From Diploptera punctata (taxonomy: Eukaryota > Arthropoda > Insecta > Blattodea > Blaberidae), in NCBI GenBank assembly GCA_030220185.1, contig JASPKZ010007797.1, positions 2,958,001 to 3,022,000 on the forward strand: DNA of 64,000 bases. The letters are read 5' to 3'. Positions within the stretch are counted from its first letter, which is position 1. Every line of letters starts with the position of its first letter. A model generated the notes under the pieces. The model saw only the letters and a list, made by a program, of their open reading frames with translations. It did not search any database and was not told the origin of the DNA. A program made the position numbers and the translations under genes. Shown here one piece after another: positions 10,118-22,195 of the stretch.

Positions 10118-11468
10118 ACTAACTATATCCGCCCTAGGTCCGTACAAAAAATGTGTGTGTGTGTATATGATCCAAATCTGTTTCGCTATATATGTGGGTC
10201 ATATGTATATGTTAGTAAAACAAAGAATATAACTGCTTTTGTAAATAAAACTTACATTCAATACTTTGGCATTAAGTTAGCAGATCAGGATAAATCGTGG
10301 TGCCCTCACAAAGTGTGTCATCATTTTGTTGAAGAGTTGGGAAAAAAAAAAAAAAAAAAAAAAAGAGGTCATTGTCCTTTGATAGCCCTATGATTTGGAA
10401 GAAACCTACAAATCATGGAGACGATTGTTAAGGTCACAGTTAAGGTAGCAGGATATAATGCTAAAAACAAGAAAGATATTGTATATCTGCCATTCAGCCT
10501 GTACCTCATGGTCCTGATATTCCAGTTCCCTTACACCCTCAATCAGATACATTGCCGTCTGTATCCAGTAGCACTGAAACTGAATCTCCAGTGGATGATG
10601 AACCATATAATTCTGATCATGATAGACGTTTTAATCAAAGTGAGCTTAATGATTTAGTGAGTGATTTAAATTTGCCTAAAGAATCAGCAGAACTGTTACA
10701 CTCTAGGTTAAAAGTAAACAAAGTATTGACAGAGTACATATTTTTCACGTTACAGGCATCGTGAGAAGGTACTTATCCCTTTTTTTGCTGAAGAATAAAA
10801 TTTAGTGTATTGCCAAGACATCCCTGCTGTCTTAAAATTTTTATTATAACAAACTATAATTCCAAAGAGTGGAGGTTCTTCATAGATTCTTCTCAAAAAA
10901 AGTCTTAAAGGTGTTTTGCTTCATAATGGAAACATTCATCCTTCCATTCCTGTGGCCCACTCTTTTGTTTTAAAGGAGACATACGAAAATATAAAATTTT
11001 TTTTACAAAAACTGCAGTACGAAAACCATCTATGCCAGTCTGTGGAGATTTCATGATTATTGGACTATTAGTTGGTCAGCAAGTTGGTATCACAAAATAC
11101 CCTTCTTTCGTATGTGAATGGGATAGCAGAGGTAGTTCCACTGGAAAAGGGAACAGTTGCCACATGGTACTAATTTAATACCGGGCAAAAAAAATATAAG
11201 AAGTGAGCCTCTTATTGATCCCTCAAAAGTATTATTGCCACCTCTCCATGTAAAATTAGGTTCAATGAAACAATTTTTGAAAACTCTAGATAAAAACAGT
11301 GAGTGCTTTAAATACCTTTGCACTATAATTCCTTCATTATCCTATGAAAAAATTAAAGCTGTTGTAATCGTTGGCCCACAAATTCGAAAACTGATGATGG
11401 ACAGTCAGTTTGAGAATACTATGAGTCGAAAAGTGAAGTATGCCTGGAATGCTTACAATTATTAATTA
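10118..11468 (+). pseudogene. relic of a multicopy arthropod protein family
   Basis: Successive pieces in different frames look like one decayed protein: a piece with DKSWCPHKVCHHFVEELG (10,260-10,350), one with FNQSELNDLVSDLNLPKESA (10,630-10,690), one with LLHNGNIHPSIPVAHS (near 10,915-10,965), and one with LPPLHVKLGSMKQFLK then KAVVIVGPQIRKLM (11,230-11,400). I recognise this order from an uncharacterised, very high-copy arthropod family; I do not know its function. Frameshifts, stops and a poly-A run (10,340-10,363) break it. It ends in a stop at about 11,463. Confidence 0.55.
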
Positions 11469-13274
11469 TTACTATTAAGTAATGATTAATTAGTGGCAAA
11501 TAAATTCTGGCCTAGTTTTTCACACAAAATTCTTGTTGAAAGTAATTATTATTACGTTTTACAGAGCTATAATTTCATTTCTAGTTATTCATGAATATTT
11601 TGAAAACCTGACATGATGGGAGAAAATGGAGATCATTTTCAAATTCAGCACAAAAAATCTGTTTAGAATCACCTATCAGATTTAAAAAAATAAAAAATAA
11701 GTTTTAAAATGCAGAATGGTGCAATCTAATAGCTAGCAAGAGATTGAAGTGCAGAGAATATGTTTTCATACTTCCATCTCTTGCCAAGCTATGGGCGATG
11801 AAATGTAGATTATCCATGCAAAATTGGAGTATGAACAAATATGGAACATACACATATTTTTTCCATGTCAAGTCTTTAAGTGAATAGTTGCCCCAAAGAG
11901 AGATCTAACCAACAAAAATTTGAAAATTGGGTTTTCAATGGATTAGTGATCTACGAGGAGAATATCACTGCATGGTGAATATAAAACTATCCTGACTCTC
12001 TTCCAGACCGGTTTTATTTATTTTTAAAAGTTGGCATTCAAGCAAATAGTGACCTATCTGTAACAAAATGGCAGAAGCAGATAGTCAAGTCATGCGTAGC
12101 AGTGCAGAAAAACAATTATTGCACATGCACATATTCATTCCACCACAGTTCCATGAATTCTATTACAATCTTAAAGAAACTGAGTGAAAATAAGAAAGAC
12201 ACAAAGAATGTAACGAAATAATATTAAATGAAAAATAAATTTTTAACATTGGTTCAGTTAAAAATGTTTCTAACTATCAGTGTTCAATATGTATTTCCTT
12301 TTTCTTATTGTAGCATTTTTAGTTAAATATGGGTTACATCATTTTTCCATTCTATAAAGATAGATCACTTTTGCACTCAATTCTGTATTAAACTGTTAAT
12401 ATTTAGTTAGTAGCAAATTATTTTGCATTCAAATTGGCTGTACATGATTCCAATAGGATGAGAGATTAAAATGTATATGATATAATAAAGGTAATAGCTT
12501 CAAAATAAGCATTATGTATATTTTTCATTTTCCCAACAATTTGCAGTTTGTGGGATAAATCTGTTTTCAGGGTAACTATTCAAGCATTGATTAAAAGTAG
12601 ATATTTCCAAATGAAAAAAGACAATATTCATTTATCAAATTACCAGATGGCAAATGAATGACACCACCACTTATAATACATGTGTTTGTGTCAAGGTCCA
12701 CTTGTCACATGATTAAAATATTACTTTTCATTCAGGCCTTCCATTTCAATACACAATAGCAGAATAATACATTTCTGCAACCTGAGAGCCAATCTAATTG
12801 GGCATTCAATAAGTAATGGCAACGCAAAAAATTATTCATGTTACTTTTGACATTACAAACATCATTTATAGCCTCCTCCAAGTCAACTATACATTGGCAA
12901 ATCCTTGGAAAATGGGACATTTCATCTGCAGCACCATTTTTGGATATTTATTTTACTGATCGATCTAGAGCTTTCTGGATATCAACTCTTCATTGTAATT
13001 GAATGCCTTATAGGGGTTCTTTCAACTTTGAGAATAAGTTACAGTCACAAGGGCTCCTGTATGGTGAATTTGGTGGATGTTCAAGTACTTCCCAATTCCA
13101 CCTTCTAAACAAATTCTACTGAGCCTCTTTTTATGATGGTATTACTTAGTAAATGTGAGAAACAGTGAATGTATTCACAAAATTGCTATTTCAAGACTTT
13201 CAATATTACAGATTTATACAACAAAGACGGCTCAACAACATACTATTATTTGTCCACTCTAACAAAGACACTTT
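11469..13274. other. nothing recognised
   Basis: AT-rich DNA. Short open frames have no domain signal. Confidence 0.4.
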
Positions 13275-13647
13275 GACATTTAACTCCGATTCCGATTGAG
13301 GGTCTTTCCACTTTTCAGCGGTTGCCCTTTTACCAGCCGGCTGCTGGCCCTTCACATCCACATGTGTTAATCACAGAGGTAGATGATCAACAGCCAGTGT
13401 AGGGGTGACATGTGGTTAGCATGTCGAGTCCCCCAGCCGTTATAGCTGGTTCCTCAACCTGGAGCCACTACTTATTGTAGCTACCCAATTGCCTCACGAT
13501 GCTGGGTGGGCACCGGTCCCATACTGGCCGAAATACCATGAGAAAATTTCTTCCCCCATGGAGACTCGAACCAGTCCAAGTCCCGTAGCTCTGCGCCAAG
13601 GCTTCCTACCTTAACCGCTCGGCTACAGCGCGGGACGACATTTAACT
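13275..13647 (-). mobile_element. tRNA-headed SINE with 11-bp TSD
   Basis: Second copy of the SINE at 7,312-7,640, here 13,286-13,636, flanked by gacatttaact at 13,275-13,285 and 13,637-13,647. It keeps a short stretch (gagaaaatttcttccccc) missing from the first copy and a better A box (gtagccgagcggttaaggt). Confidence 0.85.
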
Positions 13648-14061
13648 TCCGAATGTAATACTCTGCGCAGCACTTGTAATATTCATGCGACCTCAGTCAG
13701 CTGTTTCTTCCTGATGAATGAAATTTGTAATGGGAGCATAGATGTGAGTCTTCCCTGGTCTTGCATTCACTAGATGAGTGCCTGCTTGTAGCAAGTTATT
13801 GTTATAATACATTCCTAGTCAAGGTACACTCACCGGTAAATATTTTTAAAATCTGAGAATAATTATTAAATAATGTGCGCACATGTTTATCCATCAACAA
13901 GGTACATTCACTATATAGCCTTTATATACTATATTTTATATCGATGGCAGCCTATTAAAGTTTATTAATAAGCACTAAATGTCACATTTAATTTAAATAG
14001 GTATTTAAAGTATTTCATTTTAACACCCAACATGTCATCTTCATATGTCATTTGGTACATT
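13648..14061. other. nothing recognised
   Basis: No supportable feature. Confidence 0.4.
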
Positions 14062-14346
14062 TCACGCCGTAGCGTAGTGGTTAAGGCACTGTGCTACAAG
14101 CCAGAAGGTCGAGGGTTCAAGTCCCAGTGGGGTCAGGATTTTTAAACTGACCCAAACCTTCTGGCGGCACTATGGCCCTGGGGTCGACTCAGCCTCTAAC
14201 GGAAATCAGTACCAGACGCTTGTTCTGGGGGTAAAGACGGCCGTCACGCAGGACTGACATCAAGTGCCGATTGTCTAGAAAAAGTGGGAGCCTTAACCTC
14301 CTACGACCCCAAGGGCCTCCTGAGGCCTGTAGTGGGACTACTTTAC
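14062..14346 (+). mobile_element. second SINE family, full copy
   Basis: The head (14,066-14,135) is tRNA-like: A box tagcgtagtggttaaggc, B box gggttcaagtccc. The body contains 'ccctggggtcgactcagcct', 'gactgacatcaagtgcc' and 'ccaagggcctcctgaggc', and ends near 'gtagtgg'. A degraded copy lies at 19,766-19,985. No clean target duplication was found. Confidence 0.75.
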
Positions 14347-14690
14347 TTACTTTTATTTTACTTTACTCTCTTCATTGCTACTTTCCATACCATTGTCTTC
14401 AATTATAATCTTCTAAATTTTTTTTCTCATGATTCCATCTCTCTCGCAGTACTCAAGTTCGCTGTTTTCATTGAATATGTTTTCCCATTTACTTTTTACC
14501 AATTTGTTGAAATGTTTACTGACACAGCCTTTCAACATAGGCCTATTAATTTTTTGCCAATGATATTCTTTCCTGCCATGACAAAATTGTAACCCCCTTC
14601 TTAAGTAATGACACCTGGAAGGTAGAGTTACGTTACCCCGATGATGATTTGTGACGGAATATAGTGAAGTACCAGGAGAGTCCTTAAACC
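14347..14690. other. nothing recognised
   Basis: T-rich DNA; the open frame across it starts within the SINE and is not convincing. Confidence 0.4.
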
Positions 14691-14840
14691 TGGACTTAAC
14701 CTAAATCCAGACCCTGGGTGACCATAGGAATAATTTCCTTTAAGAAAAAATCCTATTATCTGACCAAGAATCAAACCCAGGACCTCATGAACTTTAGGCA
14801 GAAGCTCTGACCATTAGCCCATAAAGCTGGTTCATATTTA
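14691..14840 (-). repeat. tRNA-derived SINE fragment
   Basis: On minus, an A-box-like ggctaatggtcagagc is followed by a B-box-like gggtttgattcttgg at tRNA spacing. It is distinct from the other two SINE families here. Confidence 0.5.
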
Positions 14841-15212
14841 ATTTTAAAAGTGACGTTTTACTATCATTCCCACTGTATTACATCTCCCTAAATTAATTTA
14901 ATGGTATTTAAATTTGAATTGCAAGGCGGAAGTCTCATAACTGCATAATTATTTTTGGCTAATATTGTGTCCATTATGTAGGTTTTGTGTGTTGATTCAT
15001 TGATGAGTCTCACAAATGCATTTTAGTGATATCTTTATCAAAATGTGTATTATGTTTAAATAACCCGGCTTGGATTTATTGTTTTAAGGAATTTCATGTT
15101 GGTGCTTTCTTTGTTTGTATGACACATTGTCAACAACTAAGACAACATTTTCTTTTGCTTCCTCTTTAATATAATTGTGAAAATTAACAATAATTTTCCC
15201 TCTTTAACAGTG
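14841..15212. other. nothing recognised
   Basis: AT-rich spacer before the Penelope fragment. Confidence 0.4.
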
Positions 15213-16048
15213 AAAAGATTTTCTTATATTATTTTTAGTCTGAACATCTTACCTCAATATTAATGAGAAAAAACACATAATCAAAGTAGCAAGAGAAAAT
15301 GGGGTTTGATGAAAAAATGGTACATAAAAGGATAGAAAAGTATAAAAAACAAAAAATGATAAACAGAAGTAATCTTGAAAAAGAAGAACCACCTATGAAA
15401 AAATATAGGAAATTCACATATCACCCTTGGGTACATAATAAATTTCAAAATATATTTGAGAAGTTTAATATTAAATTAGCACCAAAAAATAACTACAGTT
15501 TAAATAAACTAATAAAAACCAACAAAAATGAAAAAACTGATAAAAATAAAAAGTCAGGAATATATCAAATTGAATGCATGGGTTGTGAAAAGATATATAT
15601 AGGGAAAACAAAAAGAAACCTAAAAATTAGAACCAAAGAACACATAAGAAATATTAAAAATGGAGAAATTGAAAAATCTGCAGTTGCTGCTCATGTTTGG
15701 TCTGAAAAACATAATATAAATTCAGACACTAAATTATTAAAACAGTTAGAAAATACAAAAGAGCTGACTATTTGGGAAAAAAATTTATATTCAGAAGAAC
15801 AGAAACAGAGTTATGAATTTTGATATTCCGATGGAGGGTGACCTTGTTTGGAGGTTCTTTGGCCAACCACAGGATGGAGCTGACATCGACATCCAGGGTG
15901 TGCAACATAAATAAAACCAGTCTGGGAAAGCTGACGATAAAACAGAATTAAACATTAATATTGAGGTAAGATGTTCAGACTAAAAATAATATAATTAAAA
16001 TAACCTCAAAATATAACTTCCTAAAATTAAATATTAAAAGATTTTCTT
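15213..16048 (+). mobile_element. Penelope-like element fragment with 13-bp TSD
   Basis: The duplication aaaagattttctt lies at 15,213-15,225 and 16,036-16,048, enclosing 810 bp. Short inverted ends (15,229-15,262 against ~15,950-15,987) surround the end of a Penelope ORF. The right end repeats the arm and unique tail of the palindrome at 716-953. A truncated ribozyme core (ctgacgat at 15,931-15,938) is cut after stem II's loop. A 5'-truncated, trans- or cis-mobilised copy is inferred. Confidence 0.85.
15299..15823 (+). pseudogene. Penelope ORF, C-terminal GIY-YIG endonuclease
   Basis: A 174-codon open frame covers the C-terminus of a Penelope-like polyprotein. It contains the GIY-YIG nuclease signature: SGIYQIEC (about residues 86-93), a CxxC-type pair, IYIGKTKRNL, then a conserved R and EHIRNIKNGEIEKSAVAAH. 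In this family the nuclease cuts target DNA to prime reverse transcription. The reverse-transcriptase domain is absent. The start shown is only the first Met; the frame is a 5'-truncated copy. The nuclease half itself looks undamaged. Confidence 0.85.
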
Positions 16049-16380
16049 TTTAACTTCGAAACTGTAGGAGACATTAAGTTACTTAAAACAATAAAATTCA
16101 AAATTATTAAATAATTCACATCTATGCCATCTGCAATTTTAAAACTAATGGATGCAAATGACAAAATATTAAAATTGAGAACTACGATTTGATGTAGTAG
16201 CAACGTCCACTTCAGATTAAAATTTACTACTGACTGTACTCAGACGTAATACAAGTGAAATATGTGTTATCACGTGTCCGGCCAGGAAGTACACTCAGCA
16301 ATCTGGGTAGGTCTCCCACTGGAATTCTTCAAATTCCCTTCTTAGATCTGTAATTAAGAGTAATAAAATAACTGTACTTA
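16049..16380. other. nothing recognised
   Basis: AT-rich spacer. Confidence 0.4.
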
Positions 16381-16382
16381 CA

Positions 16383-17745
16383 TTAATCACTGCTTGAAGA
16401 TAATGGGGAGATACCATCATCAGAAACTGAACTCGAGTCTGAAGTCTCTCCTACATTGATCACCATAACATCAGAGATGTCATCCAGTTGCCACATTTTT
16501 TCTTCCTCCTTAATCACATGTCCAATATCAGACTGCTGAATCTCTGCCGTGACCTCGGACAATGCTGTGTCCATGACACTGCGCACGTCTTTTAGTTTAA
16601 AAGTCTCATTATTTCTAGCAATGTAACCCTTGACACAAGTTCAATTGGATTTAACATACTGTAATATGGGGGTAATCTTTCCACAGTAAAGCCAGCTTTT
16701 TTTGCAATATCATCAATCACATATTTATTCTCACTCCTGTCAATTAAATTTTGAGCTATTTTCAGAAGTTCAGCTTTAACATCAGAAGCTTTGAGAGAAA
16801 CATTATGCGCTTTCGTCATCCCAAGTGAGGGCAACGAGACAACCTGACACTATGGCAGGAAGCGTTATCTCTAATAATAACAACACTCCCCGGTTTGAGT
16901 CTTGCAATGTGTTTCAAAACCATGATTCAAAAACTTCACCATCACTTCTTCATGGTAGTCACCAGTTTTCTTAGACTCAAAAATAAGGGTCCCACCATCT
17001 AAAAAAAACAGTGTCACTACCTATATGAAGAATTATTGTTTCCAGTTGGAATTTTCAACCCTTTACACTCGTACACTCGCCAGAGAGGAAAGCTGCTTTT
17101 TTTTTTCTTCTTTTCTTTATTTTCTTTCTTATCTCTAATAATAATAACACCACTCCCCAGTTTGAGTCTTGCAATATGTTTCGAAACCATGATTCAAAAA
17201 CTTCACCATCACTTCTTCGTGGCAGTCACCTGTTTTCTTAGACTCAAAAATAAGGGTCCCACCATCTAAAAAAAAAAACAGTGTCACTACATATATGAAG
17301 AATTATTGGCCTCCCTTTCCAGTTGGAATTTTCAACCTTTTACATTCGTACACTCGCCAGAGAGAAAAGCTGCTTTTTTTTCTTATTTTTTTCTTATTTT
17401 TTTTCTTATTTTTTTTCTTTTCTTATCTCTAATAATAACAACACTGCCCAGTTTGAGTCTTGCAATATGTTTCGAAACCATGATTCAAAAACTTCACAAT
17501 CACTTCTTCGTGGCAGTCACCTGTTTTCTTTGACTCAAAAATAAGGGTCCCACCATCTAAAAAAACCAGTGTCACTACCTATATGAAGAATTATTGGCCT
17601 CCCTTTCCAGTTGGAATTTTCAACCCTTTACACTCGTACACTCGCCAGAGAGGAAAACTGCTTTTTTTCTTCTTTTTTTTCTTCTTCTTTTTCTACTTTT
17701 TTTTCTTCTTTCTTTTTTCTTCTTCTTTTTTTCTTTTCTTATCTC

Positions 17746-17820
<75 letters not shown>

Positions 17821-18600
17821 CAACAACACTCTCCGGATTGAGTCTTGCAATATGTTTCGAAACCATGATTCACAACCTTCATCATCACTTCTTCATGGTA
17901 GTCACCAGTTTTCTTAGACTTAAAAATAAGGGTCCCACCATCTAAAAAAACCAGTGTCACTACCTATATGAAGAATTATTGGTCTCCCTCCCTTTCCAGT
18001 TGGAATTTTCAACCCTTTACACTCATACACTCACCAGAGAGGAAAGCTGCTCCTTTTCTTTCTTTTCTTTTCTTTTTTTTTTTTTTTTCCTTTCCTTATT
18101 GTCTATAGTGGTATCAACCCACGCACTACTTGTACTATGACCTGCATTGACCCATGTCTCATCCAGATAAAAAATCTTTCTGTTTTCTGTCCTATAACGA
18201 CGAATGTTTCTCAGACAATTACGTCTCCAAATTACAATATCATCCCTATCTAGCAAGACATTAACAGCATTTCATTTCGCAAAGGAGAAACATCTAACAA
18301 GAGTGCATGAAAACTTGATCTCTTAAAAGTTGGTAAATCAGGGTCTTCATTAACAGTCAGAACTTTATTTAAGGTAGGTGGTTCATTGTTTAAAAAAAAC
18401 CTATGCACTTTATAACGAACTGCACACTTCACAAAATCATCCATCACTCCTAAAACAGGTTTAGGCCTTCTGCTCTTCTTGTTCAGTGTTTTGATATTGC
18501 CCATTTCTTTTAATTTCCTGCGAATATGTACAACACTACTCTCCGACACACCAATATATTCTGTGGTTAATTTCACTATCATTCACTACAGTGGCAGAAT
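16383..18600 (-). pseudogene. DDE transposase relic (IS630/Tc1-mariner-like), split by a tandem array
   Basis: Read on minus from ~18,582: an N-terminal helix-turn-helix region (EYIGVSESSVVHIRRKLKEMG), then FYLDETWVNAGHS around 18,130-18,160 (first catalytic Asp). The stretch GGTLIFKSKKTGDYHEE follows but is repeated several times by the array at 16,870-18,110. Then RLPPYYSMLNPIELV (16,645-16,690) carries the last catalytic Glu, and an acidic Ser-rich tail (EEEKMWQLDDISDVM) ends at 16,383. I recognise this as an insect multicopy DDE family. Frameshifts, stops and the array make it inactive. No terminal repeats were identified. Confidence 0.7.
16870..18110. repeat. tandem duplication inside a transposase relic
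   Basis: A ~270-385 bp unit is repeated four to five times; 'tatgaagaattatt' recurs near 17,024, 17,294, 17,582 and 17,967. Each unit has a poly-pyrimidine run, an (AAT)n run, the ctagact/gaaaccatgattca coding block and 'agtgtcactac'. Length differences come from the microsatellites; (AAT)n reaches ~24 repeats at 17,748-17,818. The conserved block is a piece of the transposase ORF on minus. Confidence 0.8.
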
Positions 18601-19043
18601 TATGCTCCATAAACTTACTAAATATATTTTAACACCATCTATTTTCTCGCTTCCGCTGAACTGTGCTTTGGCCATGAATGAATCGCAGTAACTGCAGCAG
18701 TCACATGCTTCGGGAAATTCCCATCCACTTGCTTTCCTCAAGTGTGCTCCTTAGGCTGGACACAGAATAGAAGATTACAATGGTCACCAATAGGATCACT
18801 GATTTACAACAGTGTTGTCACTACTTATCAAATGGCCTAATATTACATGTCAGAGGCATCTTAAAAAATGCATACACAATGCCATCCCACGGCATTTCTT
18901 ACATCTTCACACTTCAGACAACTAAAACTGGATACAGAAAAGTTGATACAATGTTGCCACTCATACAAGGAACACTACCTTGTCACAATTTGAAAATCAC
19001 ATATAATAATAAATTTCCAGGAACAGTAAAAATAGGCATAACT
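18601..19043. other. nothing recognised
   Basis: The 117-codon plus-strand frame starting at 18,780 runs into the LINE fragment and has no domain of its own. Confidence 0.4.
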
Positions 19044-19162
19044 ATTAGGGGCATATCCACAAATTCTAAACGTGGATGCAAAACTAAAGATCTACAAAAC
19101 CATACTGAGACCAGTTGCTATTTATGGCAGTGAATGCTGAACACATAGTAGAAATAATGAAG

Positions 19163-19389
19163 AAACACAGAGAATTTATATTTAAATTAATATTGGGAAG
19201 TAAACATTATGAGGTTATATCATTAATAGTGAGTGTAGAATATATTTTTAATGACTCACCTCATATGTGGAAGCCATGACTGAAGAGGGACAAGATATTG
19301 TCTGAAACCACCGGTATCAAAGAAATTTGAAATCATATGAGGTGAGTCGTTAAAAATATATTCTACACTCACTATTAAACACAGAGAAT
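19163..19389 (+). mobile_element. Penelope-derived short element with 13-bp TSD
   Basis: The duplication aaacacagagaat lies at 19,163-19,175 and 19,377-19,389, and removing the insert rejoins the LINE reading frame (EETQR..FEIKILGP). The 201-bp insert has a unique left tail ('ttgggaagtaaacattatg'), then inverted 'gactcacctcatat' and 'atatgaggtgagtc' arms. A hammerhead-like motif lies between them. It is non-coding. Confidence 0.85.
19277..19319 (+). ncRNA. hammerhead-like ribozyme, Penelope type
   Basis: Stem I tga (19,277-19,279) pairs with tca (19,317-19,319). Core ctgaaga plus one extra base (19,280-19,287), stem II ggaca/tgtct, gaa (19,304-19,306), stem III acc/ggt, predicted cleavage after a19,316. 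All canonical core bases are present. Confidence 0.6.
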
Positions 19390-19765
19390 GTTTGAAATAA
19401 AAATCCTGGGACCCATAAATGATCATGGGGTATCGCAGTTAAGATATAACAATGAAATTTACAACTTGTACTCAGACCCAGATAGTATCAATGTTATTAA
19501 AATAGGCAGACTGAGATGGGTGGGTCCATATATTGGGAATGTAGGAGGAGAATACCACTAGAAAGCTTACACAATTGAGACCAGATGGAGGAAGAAGAAG
19601 AGGAAGACCATAGCTGAGGTGGATGGATGGAGTAGAGGAGGACCTCCAAAAGCTCAGGGTCCAGGATGGAGAAGCAGGGCTTGGACAGGGATGCGTGGAA
19701 GAGTGTCCTAACAGCAGCCAGGGCTCATAAAGGGCTGCAAAGCCAGAAGAAGAAGAATTAGGGGC

Positions 19766-19985
19766 TATGAGGCAAAAGATCAAGAGTTCTAGTTGTAGTG
19801 AGCTTTTTAAACTGACAAACTTTTTCCCAGCACCATGGCCCTGTGGTAAACTCAACCTTATTCTGGCAATAAAGGCAGCAATCAGATAGGGCTGACATCT
19901 CATGTCAATTGTCTGGAAAGGTCAAAGGCTTAACTTTATACTACCCCCAAGGGCCTCTTAAGGGCATGTAGTGCTATCACTTTAC
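19766..19985 (+). repeat. degraded second-family SINE
   Basis: This matches 14,066-14,346 in order: 'agctttttaaactgac', 'caccatggccctg', 'gctgacatc', 'attgtctgg', 'cccaagggcctc', 'gtagtg'. The tRNA head is nearly unrecognisable. It directly follows the LINE fragment's target duplication. Confidence 0.6.
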
Positions 19986-20320
19986 ACAATCATTAACGAT
20001 AATTGAGGCATTCAGAATACAAGTGGTGTAAGTCCAAAAAATCTGTTTTCGTGCTATTGGGAGCTAAAGGTATATGTGAATTAAAACAATCAGCATATAT
20101 TTTACAAATCAAAATTTGATTTATTTGCAAAAAGAATATGGTACTTAACTTATTCCATGCGAATTTGAGGACACAGAATAAACATCTGAACTTATGTTTT
20201 AAATTAAAAATATGGACTTAAAAAAAAGTTCTAGAATGTATCTTTTTTTTATTTCCTTACACATTCAAAATAGAACAATTCATCATTAATTTCAGTCTAT
20301 ATAATTTTGAATGACCAGTG
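19986..20320. other. nothing recognised
   Basis: AT-rich spacer. Confidence 0.4.
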
Positions 20321-21151
20321 TTTGAAATTCTGGGAAGATGCTTAAAGAAAGTGTGGTGGATGGGAGGAATAAAAGACAGCTAATCTAACATATCCTTCTT
20401 GGCATCAGTAACTGGATGTTGCTGGGTGTGGAAACAATTTTGTTTTGGTAACTGTTGTGCTGGTCTTCCTTCGCTATTCTTTTCCAAATTAATTCCATAG
20501 AACTCTATGTCCGGATTGAGGCTGGTTTTGTATTTGACTGAAAATACACTTCTTTTTTCTCATCGCATTTCTAGTCAATTAACATTGTGACCATCAACAG
20601 TTTTCTTTTGATTCACAATAACATCTTCAATTTCTTGGTTGACAAAAGTCACTGTTTTATTTTAACTATTTTAAAAGGATTCTTTCTCTTGGATTCCTTC
20701 ACAATGGTCACCCAATCATCTTTTGAATAAATATGTGTAACTTTCTTTGCTACTATCAAGTCAAAATATGCGTCATTAGTAGAGCTAGGAATTAATTTTA
20801 TTTTGTTACTACAATACTCAAATTAGCTTGTCTTGCAAAGAAAACATTAAATAAATGCCTCTAAATGTGTTTTAGTTGCACCTTTTTTTCAATGCTAGCA
20901 CTATTTTTGCACCTTTTAATCAATGCAAGCACATTTTGCACTTTTTTAAACCTTTTTTTCTCTCTTAGCAGCATTGCATTCCCAAAATAATATGTATTTT
21001 TTTTTTTACACTTCTTCAAATTCGCTTTCAAGGGTTGGTAACGATGTGTGGTATCAGTCCACATCACATTACTTCCACTTTAGTGCCATCCCGTTAGCCT
21101 ATTCCTTTTAAATTAGTTCGCACCTTCTTGCACCACAGTTATGCAAAAGCT

Positions 21152-21608
21152 ATTGTTTGAGCACTGGATACTAAAAGAAGCAGATAAACTAAGACTATTA
21201 ACGTTTGAGAGGAAAATATTTAGAAGAGTGCTAGGTCCAGTAAAGGAAAATGGAAATTGGAGGTTGAGAAGGAATGACGAATTATACCTCAAGAATAATA
21301 AAGAAAATATAGTTAGTTTCATCAAATCCAAAAGATTACAATGGTTTGGACATACACTAAGAATGCCAAAGGGAAGATTGCCAAATGATATTTTGAATTG
21401 GAAGCCACAAGGAACAAGACCAAGGGGAAGACCAAAGGATCGATGGGAAGATGACGTAATTGAAGATTTGAGAGAAATGGGGATTTTTGATTTGAAATCC
21501 ACTGCACAAGATAGGAAGAAGTGGCGTAAACTGGTTGAGAAGGCCAAGACATTCCACCGGAAGTCGTAGAGCCTGACGAAGAAGAAGAAGAAGAAGATTG
21601 TTTGAGCA
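21152..21608 (+). mobile_element. RTE-type LINE fragment, 12-bp TSD
   Basis: The duplication attgtttgagca lies at 21,152-21,163 and 21,597-21,608. The 433-bp insert is an intact C-terminal reading frame (to 21,569) with WILKEADKLRLLTFERK, LGPVKENGNWRLRRNDELY, RLQWFGHTLRM and RGRPKDRWEDDV. These are typical of the region after the RT palm in RTE-like elements. It ends in gaagaagaagaagaag, the element's own tail. A clean 5' truncation and little decay suggest a recent insertion. Confidence 0.85.
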
Positions 21609-21701
21609 AGGGAGATTTTTGAGTGCATAAACAAGTGTTTCAGTTCAAAATAATATTTGACTTGTGCAGTCTGCTATTTTCCTGAGTGACCAGTACACAG
21701 T

Positions 21702-22195
21702 ATGCCAAAACCAAATGTGAACTCCTACAAACTACATGATTTTGTAAAAGTTTAGTGCAGATGGAATTCAGAGTGACAGATTTGTTATGAGGTGCATTCT
21801 TTGAGATATTTCAATAACAATTAATGAAAAACACCAACACAAACGTCTTACGCAGTATATAGGTAGTGCAAAACATGAAAAATAAGGAACTACAAAGCAG
21901 TAAATGTGTATTGTGACAACAGTTTATTGGCGAGGCACTGCCTTCTTCAAGTTTAATAAAGAAACAAATTTGTTTTAATGATACAGCAAAGACATTTGTG
22001 GCATGTGGTATTCCTCTTTCCAAACTTAACAACCCTATTATGAAAACATATTTGGAGAAATATACTGCGAAGTTTGTCCCAGATGAAAATCATACCTTCA
22101 ACCTCTGTATGAAGAAAAATTAAAACAGATCAGTCAAGGATAAGGTGAAAACCAGTATATTTTACATTAGACGAAACCACTGATAGACTGTTGAG
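21702..22195 (+). pseudogene. hAT-associated ORF relic (CGGBP1-like)
   Basis: It starts MPKPNVNSYKLHDFVK (21,702) and continues through several frames with KHEKNKELQSSKCVL, FVACGIPLSKLNNPIMKTYL (21,990-22,050) and KFVPDENHTFNL. This layout resembles the DNA-binding N-terminus of hAT transposases from which CGGBP1 derives. Frameshifts near 21,750 and 22,110 disable it, and the catalytic domain is not found. Confidence 0.55.

Larger units (their letters stand above)
19044..19765 (+). mobile_element. LINE C-terminal fragment with 9-bp TSD
   Basis: Flanked by attaggggc at 19,044-19,052 and 19,757-19,765. It encodes the end of an RTE-type reverse transcriptase: KLKIYKTILRPVAIYGSEC (19,083-19,136, next codon tga instead of Trp), then FEIKILGP and IGRLRWVG after the inserted element, finishing in a (GAA)n tail. 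Stops and frameshifts break it. It is interrupted by the Penelope derivative at 19,176-19,376. Confidence 0.75.

Noticed and set aside
17583..17945. 120-codon frame rich in Phe and Ile, and poly-Asn/poly-Leu frames nearby
   Set aside because: Translations of poly-pyrimidine and (AAT)n runs.
18780..19133. 117-codon plus frame as a gene
   Set aside because: Its last third is an out-of-frame reading of the LINE fragment and the rest has no domain.
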